From assembly GCA_035771175.1 (NCBI GenBank), contig JAYMFD010001271.1, forward strand, positions 1,488,001-1,552,000: a stretch of 64,000 nucleotides of DNA, given 5' to 3'. Numbering within the stretch: position 1 is the first letter of the stretch; the number at the start of each line of letters is the position of its first letter. Made by a program: the position numbers and the translations under genes. The notes below the pieces were generated by a model, which was not told where the DNA came from, did no database searches, and saw only the letters and a program-made list of their open reading frames with translations. Shown here in pieces: positions 9,701 to 22,651 of this stretch. The stretch comes from Paratinospora sagittata (taxonomy: Eukaryota > Streptophyta > Magnoliopsida > Ranunculales > Menispermaceae).

Positions 9701-10874
9701 AACAACTTTAGATTAAACAATGTTTTGAATTCAAATCATTTCCTACTCTCTTGCTCTTTAAGCTGCAATTGCTAATTTAATAAAACACTCATTGTCTAAT
9801 TTTCAAAGATACAACACACACGATTTCTGCAAGTTAGACTGAGCTTTCCGAAGAGTATTTCAAAAGGAGAAAGTCGTGATTCTTGCATTGCCAATAAATG
9901 CTTCGACCCGAATCAAAGTTGGAAACTGTGTTGAAGATAATTTCATTGTTTAACAAGTTCTTCATTATATCCCTTCTGTGCTGAGATTTTAAGAAGCAAT
10001 TCATTGTTTTAAACTGTAAGTATATGAAGTGTTCTCAGTAAGAGAACACAACACATCACCTATATTCTTTCTCTGAGAGCTACAACTAATCATCAAGAAC
10101 ACATCAAATTATAGCTATCAAAGTCTACAAAGATCAAGCTCTAAGAACGAGGACATGCCTCAATGCTAATGCGTTAGTTCAATCTTAGGTGTGTAGGGTA
10201 ACCTCTCGATCAATCTCAGCACGAAAACTCACTAAATTGCAAAGTCTTCAATATCACTTGGATTTAGTATTTGATTTTGACAAAATATTTTTCGAAAGGT
10301 TTTAATCATAATTTCAATGAGTTTTGAATGATTTAAAAGTGTTTTGAGTCAATGAAATGGTTCTTAAGTGTTAAAATATTAATTTTTCCAAAATCGGGCT
10401 ATCCACCACTTTGCCAAAATTTTACAAAAGGTAATAGGCACTATCAGTGTTGATAGCACGCTGATAGGGTTGAATAACCAAAAATCAAATTTTCCAGAAA
10501 ATTGCCTACAACGCGCTATCCCTTTTGATAACTCGCTATAAAGTAGTTACCGTGATCTTTCGATTTTTACTAAAATCGGTAATAGCGTGCAATAGGCCTA
10601 GATTGCACGCTAACCGAAAGTCCAAAAATCTCGAGCTCTTGGGTATGTGTATATCGACTTACAATAGCCCGCTATAAGTCATTAGGGGGCATGATACACA
10701 ACCCAATTGCATGCTATCAAAGTTTTGAGTTAGAAATCTCACATTTCTAACGAGAAAAACGGAGGCCCTTTCCCTTGCTCGATTTTTCCATTCCTTACAC
10801 AGTTTTGACGGGGAATCGTAATTGAAATATTCTCCACTAACACATGGATGATGCCCATTGTTTCGTACGGCCAA
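9701..10874 (+). repeat. Satellite unit U9 (1174 bp, class C)
   Basis: First class C unit. The head equals that of U6 up to 10150, then it switches to 'gaggacatgcctc', 'aactcactaaattg', 'ggatttagta', 'aataggcactatc' (two bases lost from the first cluster motif), 'aaatcggtaatag' and 'ctaaccgaaag'. The same combination marks U16, U17 and U19. Confidence 0.97.
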
Positions 10875-12057
10875 AACAACTTTAGATTAAACAACGTTTT
10901 GAATTCAAATCATTTCCTACTCTCTTGCTCTTTAAGCTGCAATTGCTAGTTTAATAAAACACTCATTGTCTAATTTTCAAAGATACAACACACACGATTT
11001 CAGCAAGTTAGACTGAGCTTTCCGAAGAGTATTTCAAAAGAAGAAAGTCGTGATTCTTGCGTTGCCAATAAATGCTTCGACCCGAATCAAAGTTGGAAAC
11101 TGTCTTGAAGATAATTTCATTGTTTAACAAGTTCTTCATTATATCCCTTTTGTGCTTAGATTTTAAGAAGCAATTCATTGTTTTAAACTGTAAGTATATG
11201 AAGTGTTCTCAGTAAGAGAACACAACACATCACCTATATTCTTTCTCTGAGAGCTACAACTAATCATGAAGAACACATCAAATTATAGCTATCAAAGTCT
11301 ACAAAGATCAAGCTCTAAGAACGAAGACATATCTCAATGCTAATGCGTTAGTTCAATCTTAGGTGTGTAGGGTAACCTCTCGATCAATCTCAGAATGAAA
11401 ACTCTCTAAATTGCAAAGTCTTCAATATCACTTGGATTTTGTATTCGATTTTGACAAAATATTTTCCGAAAGGTTTTAATCATAATTTCAATGAGTTTTG
11501 AATGATTTAAAAGTGTTTTGAGTCAATGAAATGGTTCTTAAGTGTTAAAATATTAATTTTTCCAAAATCGGGCTATCCACCACTTTGCCAAAATTTTACA
11601 AAAGGTAATAGCGCACTATCAGTGTTGATAGCACGCTGATAGGGTTGAATAATCAAAAATCAATTTTTCTGGAAAATTGCCTACAACGCGCTATCCCTCG
11701 CTATCCCTTTTGATAACTCGGTATAAAGTAGTTACCGTGATCTTTCGATTTTTACTAAAATGGGCAATAGCGTGCAATAGGCCTAGATTGCACGCTTACG
11801 GAAAGTCCAAAAAATCGAGCTCTTGGGTATGTGTATATCGACTTACAATAGCCCGCTATAAGTCATTAGGGGCCATGATACACAACCCAATTGCATGCTA
11901 TCGAAGTTTGAATTAGAAATCTCACATTTCTGAAGAGAAAAACGGAGGCCCTTTCCCTTGCTCGATTTTTCCATTCCTTACACAGTTTTGACGGGGAATC
12001 GTAACTGAAATATTCTCCACTAACACATGGATGATGCCCATTGTTTCGTACGGCCAA
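10875..12057 (+). repeat. Satellite unit U10 (1183 bp, class B)
   Basis: Close to U5 and U8 in the head and cluster. Private changes are 'acaacgttttg' near 10891, 'cagaatgaaaac' near 11391 and 'ctcggtataaag' near 11717. The end of the unit has 'tctgaagag' near 11930. Confidence 0.97.
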
Positions 12058-13232
12058 AACAACTTTAGATTAAACAATGTTTTGAATTCAAATCATTTCC
12101 TACTCTCTTGCTCTTTAAGCTGCAATTGCTAATTTAATAAAACACTCATTGTCTAATTTTCAAAGATACAACACACACGATTTCAGCAAGTTAGACTGAG
12201 CTTTTCGAAGAGTATTTCAAAAGAAGAAAGTCGTGATTCTTGCATAGCCAATAAATGCTTGGACCCGAATCAAAGTTGGAAACTGTCTTGAAGATAACTT
12301 CATTGTTTAACAAGTTCTTCATTATATCCCTTTTGTGCTGAGATTTGAAGAAGCAATTCATTGTTTTAAACTGTAAGTATATGAAGTGTTCTCAGTAAGA
12401 GAACAGAACACATCACCTATATTCTTTCTCTAAGAGCTACAACTAATCATCAAAAACACATCAAATTATAGCTATCAAAGTCTACAAATATCAAGCTCTA
12501 AGAACGAAGACATATCTCAATGCTAATGCGTTAATTCAATCTTAGGTGTGTAGGGTAACCACTCGATCAATCTCAGCACGAAAACTCTCTAAATTGCAAA
12601 GTCTTCAATATCACTTGGATTTTGTATTTGATTTTGACAAAATATTTTCCGAAAGGTTTTAATCATAATTTCAATGAGTTTTGAATGATTTAAAAGTGTT
12701 TTGAGTCAATGAAATGGTTCTTAAGTGTTAAAATATTAATTTTTCCAAAATCGGGCTATCCACCACTTTGCCAAAATTTTACAAAAGGTAATAGCGCACT
12801 ATCAGTGTTGATAGCACGCTGATAGGGTTGAATAATCAAAAATCAATTTTTCTGGAAAATTGCCTACAACGCGCTATCCCTTTTGATAACTCGCTATAAA
12901 GTAGTTACCGTGATCTTTCGATTTTTACTAAAATGGGCAATAGCGTGCAATAGGCGTAGATTGCACGCTAACGGAAAGTCCAAAAGACTCGAGCTCTTGG
13001 GTATGTGTAAATCGACTTACAGTAGCCCGCTATAAGTCATTAGGGGGCATGATACACAACCCAATTGCATGCTATCCAAGTTTTGAGTTAGAAATCTCAC
13101 ATTTCTATCGAGAAAAACGGAGGCCCTTTCCCTTGCTCGATTTTTCCATTCCTTACACAGTTTTGACGAGGAATCGTAACTGAAATATTCTCCACTAAGA
13201 CATGGATGATGCCCATTGTTTCGCACGGCCAA
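12058..13232 (+). repeat. Satellite unit U11 (1175 bp, class A)
   Basis: Partner of U1 at an offset of 11785 bp, sharing 'catagcc', 'cttgg', 'gagaacag' and 'cagtagcc'. Differences include 'gatttgaag' near 12343, 'aggcgtag' near 12952 (spacer of the 11-bp inverted repeat) and 'tatcgag' near 13106. Confidence 0.97.
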
Positions 13233-14404
13233 AACAACTTTAGATTAAACAATGTTTTGAATTCAAATCATTTCCTACTCATTTGCTCTTTAAGCTGCAA
13301 TTGCTAATTTAATAAAACACTCATTGTCTAATTTTCAAAGATACAACACACACGATTTCAGCAAGTTAGACTGAGCTTTCCGAAGAGTATTTCAAAAGAA
13401 GAAAGTCGTGATTCTTGCATTGCCAATAAATGCTTCGACCCGAATCAAAGTTGGAAACTGTCTTGAAGATAATTTCATTGTTTAACAAGCTCTTCATTAT
13501 ATTCCTTTTGTGCTGAGATTTTAAGAAGCAATTCATTGTTTTAAACTGTAACTATATGAAGTGTTCTCAGTAAGAGAACACAACACCTCACCTATATTCT
13601 TTCTCTGAGAGCTACAACTAATCATCAAAAACACATCAAATTATAGCTATCAAAGTCTACAAAGATCAAGCTCTAAGAACGAAGACATATCTCAATGCTA
13701 ATGCGTTAGTTCAATCTTAGGTGTGTAGGGTTACCTCTCGATCAATCTCAGCACGAAAACTCTCTAAATTGCAAATTCTTCAATATCACTTGGATTTTGT
13801 ATTTGATTTTGACAAAATATTTTCCGAAAGGTTTTAATCATAATTTCAATGAGTTTTGAATGATTTAAAAGTGTTTTGAGTCAATGAAATGGTTCTTAAG
13901 TGTTAAAATATTAATTTTTTCCAAAATCGGGCTATCCACCACTTTGCCAAAATTTTACAAAAGGTTGCGCACTATTAGTGTTGATAGCACGCTGATAGGG
14001 TTGAATAATCAAAAATCAATTTTTCTTGAAAATTGCCTACAACGCGCTATCCCTTTTGATAACTCGCTATAAAGTAGTTACCGCGATCTTTCGATTTTTA
14101 CTAAAATGGGCAATAGCGTGCAATAGGCCTAGATTGCACGCTAACGGAAAGTCCAAAAAATCGATCTCTTGGGTATGTGTATATCGACTTACAATAGCCC
14201 GCTATAAGTCATTAGGGGGCATGATACACAACCCAATTGCATGATATCCAAGTTTTCAGTTAGAAATCTCACATTTCTAACGAGAAAAACGGAGGCCCTT
14301 TCCCTTGCTCGATTTTTCCATTCCTTACACAGTTTTGACGGGGAATCGTAACTGAAATATTCTCCACTAACACATGGATGATGCCCATTGTTTCGCACGG
14401 CCAA
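13233..14404 (+). repeat. Satellite unit U12 (1172 bp, class A)
   Basis: Partner of U2, sharing the 'aaggttgcgcactattag' deletion. It gains one T in 'ttaatttttt' near 13911, and has 'gcaaattctt', 'accgcgatc' and 'gcatgatatcc' as private changes. Confidence 0.97.
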
Positions 14405-15579
14405 AACAACTTTAGATTAAACAATGTTTTGAATTCAAATCATTTCCTACTCTCTTGCTCTTTAAGCTGCAATTGCTAATTTCATAAAACACTCATTGTC
14501 TAATTTTCAAAGATACAACACAAACGATTTCAGCAAGTTAGACTGAGCTTTCCGAAGAGTATTTCAAAAGAAGAAAGTCGTGATTCTTGCATTCCCAATA
14601 AATGCTTCGACCCAAATCAAAGTTGGAAACTGTCTTGAAGATAATTTGATTGTTTAACAAGTACTTCATTATATCCCTTTCGTGCTGAGATTTTAAGAAG
14701 CGATTCATTGTTTTAAAATGTAAGTATATGAAGGGTTCTTAGTAAGAGAACACAACACCTCACCTATATTCTTTCTCTGAGAGCTACAACTAATCATCAA
14801 GAACACATCAAATTATAGCTATCAAAGTCTACAAAGATCAAGCTCTAAGAACGAAGACATATCTCAATGCTAATGCGTTAGTTCAATCTTAGGTGTGTAG
14901 GGTAACCTCTCGATCAATCTCAGCACGAAAACTCTCTAAATTGCAAAGTCTTCAATATCACTTGGATTTTGTATGTGATTTTGACAAAATATTTTCCGAA
15001 AGGTTTTAATCATAATTTCAATGAGTTTTGAATGATTTAAAAGTGTTTTGAGTCAATGAAATGGTTCTTAAGTGTTAAAATATTAATTTTTCCAAAATCG
15101 GGCTATCCACCACTTTGCCAAAATTTTACAAAAGGTAATAGCGCACTATCAGTGTTGATAGCACGCTGATAGGGTTGAATAATCAAAAATCAATTTTTCT
15201 GGAAAATTGCCTACAACGCGCTATTCCTTTTGATAACTCGCTATAAAGTAGTTACCGTGATCTTTCGATTTTTACTAAAATGGGCAATAGCGTGCAATAG
15301 GCCTAGATTGCACTCTAACGGAAAGTCCAAAAAACTCGAGCTCTTGGGTATGTGTATATCGACTTACAATAGCCCGCTATAAGTCATTAGGGGGCATGAT
15401 ACACAACCCAATTGCATGCTATCCAAGTTTTGAGTTAGAAATCTCACATTTCTAAAGAGAAAAACGGAGGCCCTTTCCCTTCCTCGATTTTTCCATTCCT
15501 TACACAGTTTTGACGGGGAATCGTAACTGAAATATTCTCCACTAACACATGGATGATGCCCATTGTTTCGCACGGCCAA
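14405..15579 (+). repeat. Satellite unit U13 (1175 bp, class A, mosaic head)
   Basis: The first ~600 bp are unusual: 'atttcataaaac', 'cacaaacg', 'attcccaat', 'cccaaatc', 'aatttgattg', 'agtacttc', 'tttcgtgc', 'aagcgattc' and 'gaagggttcttag'. The last of these is otherwise found at U43 and in the right region (U46-U52). 'gtatgtgat' near 14973 matches U6. The tail follows U3 and U6. Confidence 0.96.
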
Positions 15580-16762
15580 AACAACTTTAGATTAAACAAT
15601 GTTTTGAATTCAAATCATTTCCTACTCTCTTGCTCTTTAAGCTGCAATTGCTAATTTAATAAAACTCTCATTGTCTAATTTTCAAAGATACAACCCACAC
15701 GATTTCAGCAAGTTAGACTGAGCTTTCCGAAGAGTATTTCAAAAGAAGAAAGTCGTGATTCTTGCATTGCCAATAAATGCTTCGACCCGAATCAAAGTTG
15801 GAAACTGTCTTGAAGATAATTTCATTGTTTAACAAGTTCTTCAATATATCCCTTTTGTGCTGAGACTTTAAGAAGCAATTCATTGTTTTAAACTGTAAGT
15901 ATATGAAGTGTTCTCAGTAAGAGAACACAACACCTCACCTATATTCTTTCTCTGAGAGCTACAACTAATCATCAAGAACACATCAAATTATAGCTATCAA
16001 AGTCTACAAAGATCAAGCTCTAAGAACGAAGAAATATCTCAATGCTAATGCGTTAGTTCAATCTTAGGTGTGTAGGGTAACCTCTCGATCAATCTCATCA
16101 CGAAAACTCTCTAAATTGCAAAGTCTTCAATATCACTTGGATTTTGTATTTGATTTTGACAAAATATTTTCCGAAAGGTTTTAATCATAATTTTAATGTG
16201 TTTTGAATGATTTAAAAGTGTTTTGAGTCAATGAAATGGTTCTTAAGTGTTAAAATATTAATTTTTCCAAAATCGGGCTATCCACCACTTTGCCAAAATT
16301 TTACAAAAGGTAATAGCGCACTATCAGTGTTGATAGCACGCTGATAGGGTTGAATAATCAAAAATCAATTTTTCTGGAAAATTGCCTACAACGCGTTATC
16401 CCCCGCTATCCCTTTTGATAACTCGCTATAAAGTAGTTACCGTGATCATTCGATTTTTACTAAAATGGGCAATAGCGTGCAATAGGCCTAGATTTCACGC
16501 TAACGGAAAGTCCAAAAATTCGAGCTATTGGGTATGTGTATATTGACTTACAATAGCCCGCTATAAGTCATTAGTGGGCATGATACACAACCCAATTACA
16601 TGCTATCGAAGTTTGAATTAGAAATCTCACATTTCTTACGAGAAAAACGAAGGCCCTTTCCCTTGCTCGATTTTTCCATTCCTTACACAGTTTTGACGGG
16701 GAATCGTAATTGAAATATTCTCCACTAACACATGGATGATGCCCATTGTTTCGTACGGCCAA
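15580..16762 (+). repeat. Satellite unit U14 (1183 bp, class B)
   Basis: Third copy of the U4/U7 type. Differences are 'aatgtgtttt' near 16195, 'gataactcgc' in place of 'gatagctcgc', and 'gatcattcg' near 16444. Confidence 0.97.
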
Positions 16763-17945
16763 AACAACTTTAGATTAAACAATGTTTTGAATTCAAATCA
16801 TTTCCTACTCTCTTGCTCATTAAGCTGCAATTGCTAGTTTAATAAAACACTCATTGTCTAATTTTCAAAGATACAACACACACGATTTCAGCAAGTTAGA
16901 CTGAGCTTTCCGAAGAGTATTTCAAAAGAAGAAAGTCGTGATTCTTGCGTTGCCAATAAATGCTTCGACCCGAATCAAAGTTGGAAACTGTCTTGAAGAT
17001 AATTTCATTGTTTAACAAGTTCTTCATTATATCCCTTTTGTGCTTAGATTTTAAGAAGCAATTCATTGTTTTAAACTGTAAGTATATGAAGTGTTCTCAG
17101 TAAGAGAACACAACACATCACCAATATTCTTTCTCTGAGAGCTACAACTAATCATGAAGAACACATCAAATTATAGCTATCAAAGTCTACAAAGATCAAG
17201 CTCTAAGAACGAAGACATATCTCAATGCTAATGCGTTAGTTCAATCTTAGGTGTGTAGGGTAACCTCTCGATCAATCTCAGAACGAAAACTCTCTAAATT
17301 GCAAAGTCTTCAATATCACTTGGATTTTGTATTCGATTTTGACAAAATATTTTCCGAAAGGTTTTAATCATAATTTCAATGAGTTTTGAATGATTTAAAA
17401 GTGTTTTGAGTCAATGAAATGGTTCTTAAGTGTTAAAATATTAATTTTTCCAAAATCGGGCTATCCACCACTTTGCCAAAATTTTACAAAAGGTAATAGC
17501 GCACTATCAGTGTTGATAGCACGCTGATAGGGTTGAATAATCAAAAATCAATTTTTCTGGAAAATTGCCTACAACGCGCTATCCCTCGCTATCCCTTTTG
17601 ATAACTCGCTATAAAGTAGTTACCGTGATCTTTCGATTTTTACTAAAATTGGCAATAGCGTGCAATAGGCCTAGATTGCACGCTTACGGAAAGTCCAAAA
17701 AATCGAGCTCTTGGGTATGTGTATATCGACTTACAATAGCCCGCTATAAGTCATTAGGGGCCATGATACACAACCCAATTGCATGCTATCGAAGTTTGAA
17801 TTAGAAATCTCACATTTCTAAAGAGAAAAACGGAGGCCCTTTCCCTTGCTCGATTTTTCCATTCCTTACACAGTTTTGACGGGGAATCGTAACTGAAATA
17901 TTCTCCACTAACACATGGATGATGCCCATTGTTTCGTACGGCCAA
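16763..17945 (+). repeat. Satellite unit U15 (1183 bp, class B)
   Basis: Third copy of the U5/U8 type, with 'accaatattc' near 17121 and 'aaaattggc' near 17646. Its last 130 bp ('ctaaagag', 'gtaactgaaat') match the end of U2/U3 rather than U5. Confidence 0.97.
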
Positions 17946-19119
17946 AACAACTTTAGATTAAACAATGTTTTGAATTCAAATCATTTCCTACTCTCTTGCT
18001 CTTTAAGCTGCAATTGCTAATTTAATAAAACACTCATTGTCTAATTTTCAAAGATACAACACACACGATTTCTGCAAGTTAGACTGAGCTTTCCGAAGAG
18101 TATTTCAAAAGGAGAAAGTCGTGATTCTTGCATTGCCAATAAATGCTTCGACCCGAATCAAAGTTGGAAACTGTCTTGAAGATAATTTCATTGTTTAACA
18201 AGTTCTTCATTATATCCCTTTTGTGCTGAGATTTTAAGAAGCAATTCATTGTTTTAAACTGTAAGTATATGAAGTGTTCTCAGTAAGAGAAAACAACACA
18301 TCACCTATATTCTTTCTCTGAGAGCTACAACTAATCATCAAGAACACATCAAATTATAGCTATCAAAGTCTACAAAGATCAAGCTCTAAGAACGAGGACA
18401 TGCCTCAATGCTAATGCGTTAGTTCAATCTTAGGTGTGTAGGGTAACCTCTCGATCAATCTCAGCACGAAAACTCACTAAATTGCAAAGTCTTCAATATC
18501 ACTTGGATTTAGTATTTGATTTTGACAAAATATTTTCCGAAAGGTTTTAATCATAATTTCAATGAGTTTTGAATGATTTAAAAGTGTTTTGAGTCAATGA
18601 AATGGTTCTTAAGTGTTAAAATATTAATTTTTCCAAAATCGGGCTATCCACCACTTTGCCAAAATTTTACAAAAGGTAATAGGCACTATCAGTGTTGATA
18701 GCACGCTGATAGGGTTGAATAACCAAAAATCAAATTTTCCAGAAAATTGCCTACAACGCGCTATCCCTTTTGATAACTCGCTATAAAGTAGTTACCGTGA
18801 TCTTTCGATTTTTATTAAAATCGGCAATAGCGTGCAATAGGCCTAGATTGCACGCTAACCGAAAGTCCAAAAAACTCGAGCTCTTGGGTATGTGTATATC
18901 GACTTACAATAGCCCGCTATAAGTCATTAGGGGGCATGATACACAACCCAATTGCATGCTATCAAAGTTTTGAGTTAGAAATCTCACATTTCTAACGAGA
19001 AAAACGGAGGCCCTTTCCCTTGCTCGATTTTTCCATTCCTTACACAGTTTTGACGGGGAATCGTAATGGAAATATTCTCCACTAACACATGGATGATGCC
19101 CATTGTTTCGTACGGCCAA
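17946..19119 (+). repeat. Satellite unit U16 (1174 bp, class C)
   Basis: Head with 'tttctgcaag' and 'aaaggagaaag' as in U6 and U9, then the U9-type body. 'gagaaaacaac' near 18288 breaks the hairpin arm. 'tttttattaaaatcgg' near 18811 is shared with U17; 'gtaatggaaat' near 19063 is private. Confidence 0.97.
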
Positions 19120-20293
19120 AACAACTTTAGATTAAACAATGTTTTGAATTCAAATCATTTCCTACTCTCTTGCTCTTTAAGCTGCAATTGCTAGTTTAAT
19201 AAAACACTCATTGTCTAATTTTCAAAGATACAACACACACGATTTCAGCAAGTTAGACTGAGCTTTCCGAAGAGTATTTCAAAAGAAGAAAGTCGTGATT
19301 CTTGCATTGCCAATAAATGCTTCGACCCGAATCAAAGTCGGAAACTGTCTTGAAGATAATTTCATTGTTTAACAAGTTCTTCATTATATCCCTTTTGTGC
19401 TGAGATTTTAAGAAGCAATTCATTGTTTTAAACTGTAAGTATATGAAGTGTTCTCAGTAAGAGAACACAACACATCACCTATATTCTTTCTCTGAGAGCT
19501 ACAACTAATCATCAAGAACACATCAAATTATAGCTATCAAAGTCTACAAAGATCAAGCTCTAAGAACGAGGACATGCCTCAATGCTAATGCGTTAGTTCA
19601 ATCTTAGGTGTGTAGGGTAACCTCTCGATCAATCTCAGCACGAAAACTCACTAAATTGCAAAGTCTTCAATATCACTTGGATTTAGTATTTGATTTTGAC
19701 AAAATATTTTCCGAAAGGTTTTAATCATAATTTCAATGAGTTTTGAATGATTTAAAAGTGTTTTGAGTCAATGAAATGGTTCTTAAGTGTTAAAATATTA
19801 ATTTTTCCAAAATCGGGCTATCCACCACTTTGCCAAAATTTTACAAAAGGTAATAGGCACTATCAGTGTTGATAGCACGCTGATAAGGTTGAATAACCAA
19901 AAATCAAATTTTCCAGAAAATTGCCTACAACGCGCTATCCCTTTTGATAACTCGCTATAAAGTAGTTACCGTGATCTTTCGATTTTTATTAAAATCGGCA
20001 ATAGCGTGCAATAGGCCTAGATTGCACGCTAACCGAAAGTCCAAAAAACTCGAGCTCTTGGGTATGTGTATATCGACTTACAATAGCCCGCTATAAGTCA
20101 TTAGGGGGCATGATACACAACCCAATTGCATGCTATCAAAGTTTTGAGTTAGAAATCTCACATTTCTAACGAGAAAAACGGAGGCCCTTTCCCTTGCTCG
20201 ATTTTTCCATTCCTTACACAGTTTTGACGGGGAATCGTAATTGAAATATTCTCCACTAACACATGGATGATGCCCATTGTTTCGTACGGCCAA
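19120..20293 (+). repeat. Satellite unit U17 (1174 bp, class C)
   Basis: Near-copy of U16 at an offset of 1174 bp over the body and tail, with 'aaagtcgg' near 19336 and 'ctgataaggttg' near 19880 as private changes. Confidence 0.97.
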
Positions 20294-21477
20294 AACAACT
20301 TTAGATTAAACAATGTTTTGAATTCAAATCATTTCCTACTCTCTTGCTCTTTAAGCTGCAATTGCTAGTTTAATAAAACACTCATTGTCTAATTTTCAAA
20401 GATACAACACACACGATTTCAGCAAGTTAGACTGAGCTTTCCGAAGAGTATTTCAAAAGAAGAAAGTCGTGATTCTTGCATTGCCAATAAATGCTTCGAC
20501 CCGAATCAAAGTTGGAAACTGTCTTGAAGATAATTTCATTGTTTAACAAGTTCTTCATTATATCCCTTTTGTGCTGAGATTTTAAGAAGCAATTCATTGT
20601 TTTAAACTGTAAGTATATGAAGTGTTCTCAGTAAGAGAACACAACACATCACCTATATTCTTTCTCTGAGAGCTACAACTAATCATCAAGAACACATCAA
20701 ATTATAGCTATCAAAGTCTACAAAGATCAAGCTCTAAGAACGAAGACATATCTCAATGCTATTGCGTTAGTTCAATCTTAGGTGTGTAGGGTACCCTCTC
20801 GATCAATCTCAGAACGAAAACACTCTAAACTGCAAAGTCTTCAATATCACTTGGATTTTGTATTCGATTTTGACAAAATATTTTCCGAAAGGTTTTAATC
20901 ATAATTTCAATGGGTTTTGAATGATTTAAAAGTGTTTTGAGTCAATGAAATGGTTCTTAAGTGTTAAAATATTAATTTTTCCAAAATCGGGCTATCCACC
21001 ACTTTGCCAAAATTTTACAAAAGGTAATAGCGCACTATCAGTGTTGATAGCACGCTGATAGGGTTGAATAATCAAAAATCAATTTTTCTGGAAAATTGCC
21101 TACAACGCGCTATCCCTCGCTATCCCTTTTGATAACTCGCTATAAAGTAGTTACCGTGAGCTTTCGATTTTTACTAAAATGGGCAATTGCGTGCAATAGG
21201 CCTAGATTGCACGCTTACGGAAAGTCCAAAAAATCGAGCTCTTGGGTATGTGTATATCGACTTACAATAGCCCGCTATAAGTCATTAGGGGGCATGATAC
21301 ACAACCCAATTGCATGCTATCAAAGTTTTGAGTTAGAAATCTCACATTTCTAACGAGAAAAACGGAGGCCCTTTCCCTTGCTCGATTTTTCTATTCCTTA
21401 CACAGTTTTGACGAGGAATCGTAATTGAAATATTCTCCACTAACACATGGTTGATGCCCATTGTTTCGCACGGCCAA
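20294..21477 (+). repeat. Satellite unit U18 (1184 bp, class B)
   Basis: Many private changes: 'gctattgcg', 'gtaccctctc', 'aacactctaaactgc', 'aatgggtttt', 'gtgagctttcg', 'ggcaattgcg' and 'tttctattcc'. The last one creates a stop in the recurrent minus-strand open frame. Confidence 0.96.
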
Positions 21478-22651
21478 AACAACTTTAAATTAAACAATGT
21501 TTTGAATTCAAATCATTTCCTACTCTCTTGCTCTTTAAGCTGCAATTGCTAATTTAATAAAACACTCATTGTCTAATTTTCAAAGATACAACACACACGA
21601 TTTCTGCAAGTTAGACTGAGCTTTCCGAAGAGTATTTCAAAAGGAGAAAGTCGTGATTCTTGCATTGCCAATAAATGCTTCGACCCGAATCAAAGTTGGA
21701 AACTGTCTTGAAGATAATTTCATTGTTTAACAAGTTCTTCATTATATCCCTTTTGTGCTGAGATTTTAAGAAGCAATTCATTGTTTTAAACTGTAAGTAT
21801 ATGAAGTGTTCTCAGTAAGAGAACACAACACATCACCTATATTCTTTCTCTGAGAGCTACAACTAATCATCAAGAACACATCAAATTATAGCTATCAAAG
21901 TCTACAAAGATCAAGCTCTAAGAACGAGGACATGCCTCAATGCTAATGCGTTAGTTCAATCTTAGGTGTGTAGGGTAACCTCTCGATCAATCTCAGCACG
22001 AAAACTCACTAAATTGCAAAGTCTTCAATATCACTTGGATTTAGTATTTGATTTTGACAAAATATTTTCCGAAAGGTTTTAATCATAATTTCAATGAGTT
22101 TTGAATGATTTAAAAGTGTTTTGAGTCAATGAAATGGTTCTTAAGTGTTAAAATATTAATTTTTCCAAAATCGGGCTATCCACCACTTTGCCAAAATTTT
22201 ACAAAAGGTAATAGGCACTATCAGTGTTGATAGCACGCTGATAGGGTTGAATAACCAAAAATCAAATTTTCCAGAAAATTGCCTACAACGCGCTATCCCT
22301 TTTGATAACTCGCTATAAAGTAGTTACCGTGATCTTTCGATTTTTACTAAAATCGGCAATAGCGTGCAATAGGCCTAGATTGCACGCTAACCGAATGTCC
22401 AATAAACTCGAGCTCTTGGGTATGTGTATATCGACTTACAATAGCCCGCTATAAGTCATTAAGGGGCATGATACACAACCCAATTGCATGCTATCAAAGT
22501 TTTGAGTTAGAAATCTCACATTTCTAACGAGAAAAACGGAGGCCCTTTCCCTTGCTCGATTTTTCCATTCATTACACAGTTTGGACGGGGAATCGTAATT
22601 GAAATATTCTCCACTAACACATGGATGATGCCCATTGTTTCGTACGGCCAA
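21478..22651 (+). repeat. Satellite unit U19 (1174 bp, class C)
   Basis: U9-type body ('gaggacatgcctc', 'aataggcactatc'). Private changes are 'actttaaatt', 'gaatgtccaataaac' near 22394, 'cattaaggggc' near 22459, 'ccattcattac' and 'tttggacgg'. Confidence 0.97.

Larger units (their letters stand above)
3234..10150 (+). repeat. Trimeric higher-order repeat, two tandem copies, period 3541 bp
   Basis: 3234-6609 and 6775-10150 (3376 bp) show no difference in a line-by-line reading at an offset of 3541 bp (1175+1183+1183). The match stops at 3233/6774 (t versus c) and at 6610/10151 (a versus g). It covers the U3 tail, U4, U5 and U6 head against the U6 tail, U7, U8 and U9 head. A third, slightly diverged copy of the trimer lies in U13-U15. 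Confidence 0.93.
12050..17820 (+). repeat. Right copy of an 11.79-kb spaced duplication (left copy ~265-6034)
   Basis: U1-U2 align best with U11-U12, and the U3 tail through U5 with the U13 tail through U15, at offsets of 11785-11786 bp (ten units). The shared small deletion in U2/U12 is the strongest single mark. The match fails between about 2450 and 3230 (14240-15010), where the left copy carries a U4-type head instead. Confidence 0.85.

Noticed and set aside
13884..14072. Isolated plus-strand open frame in U12
   Set aside because: It appears only because U12 gained one T in a T-run; no counterpart exists in other units.
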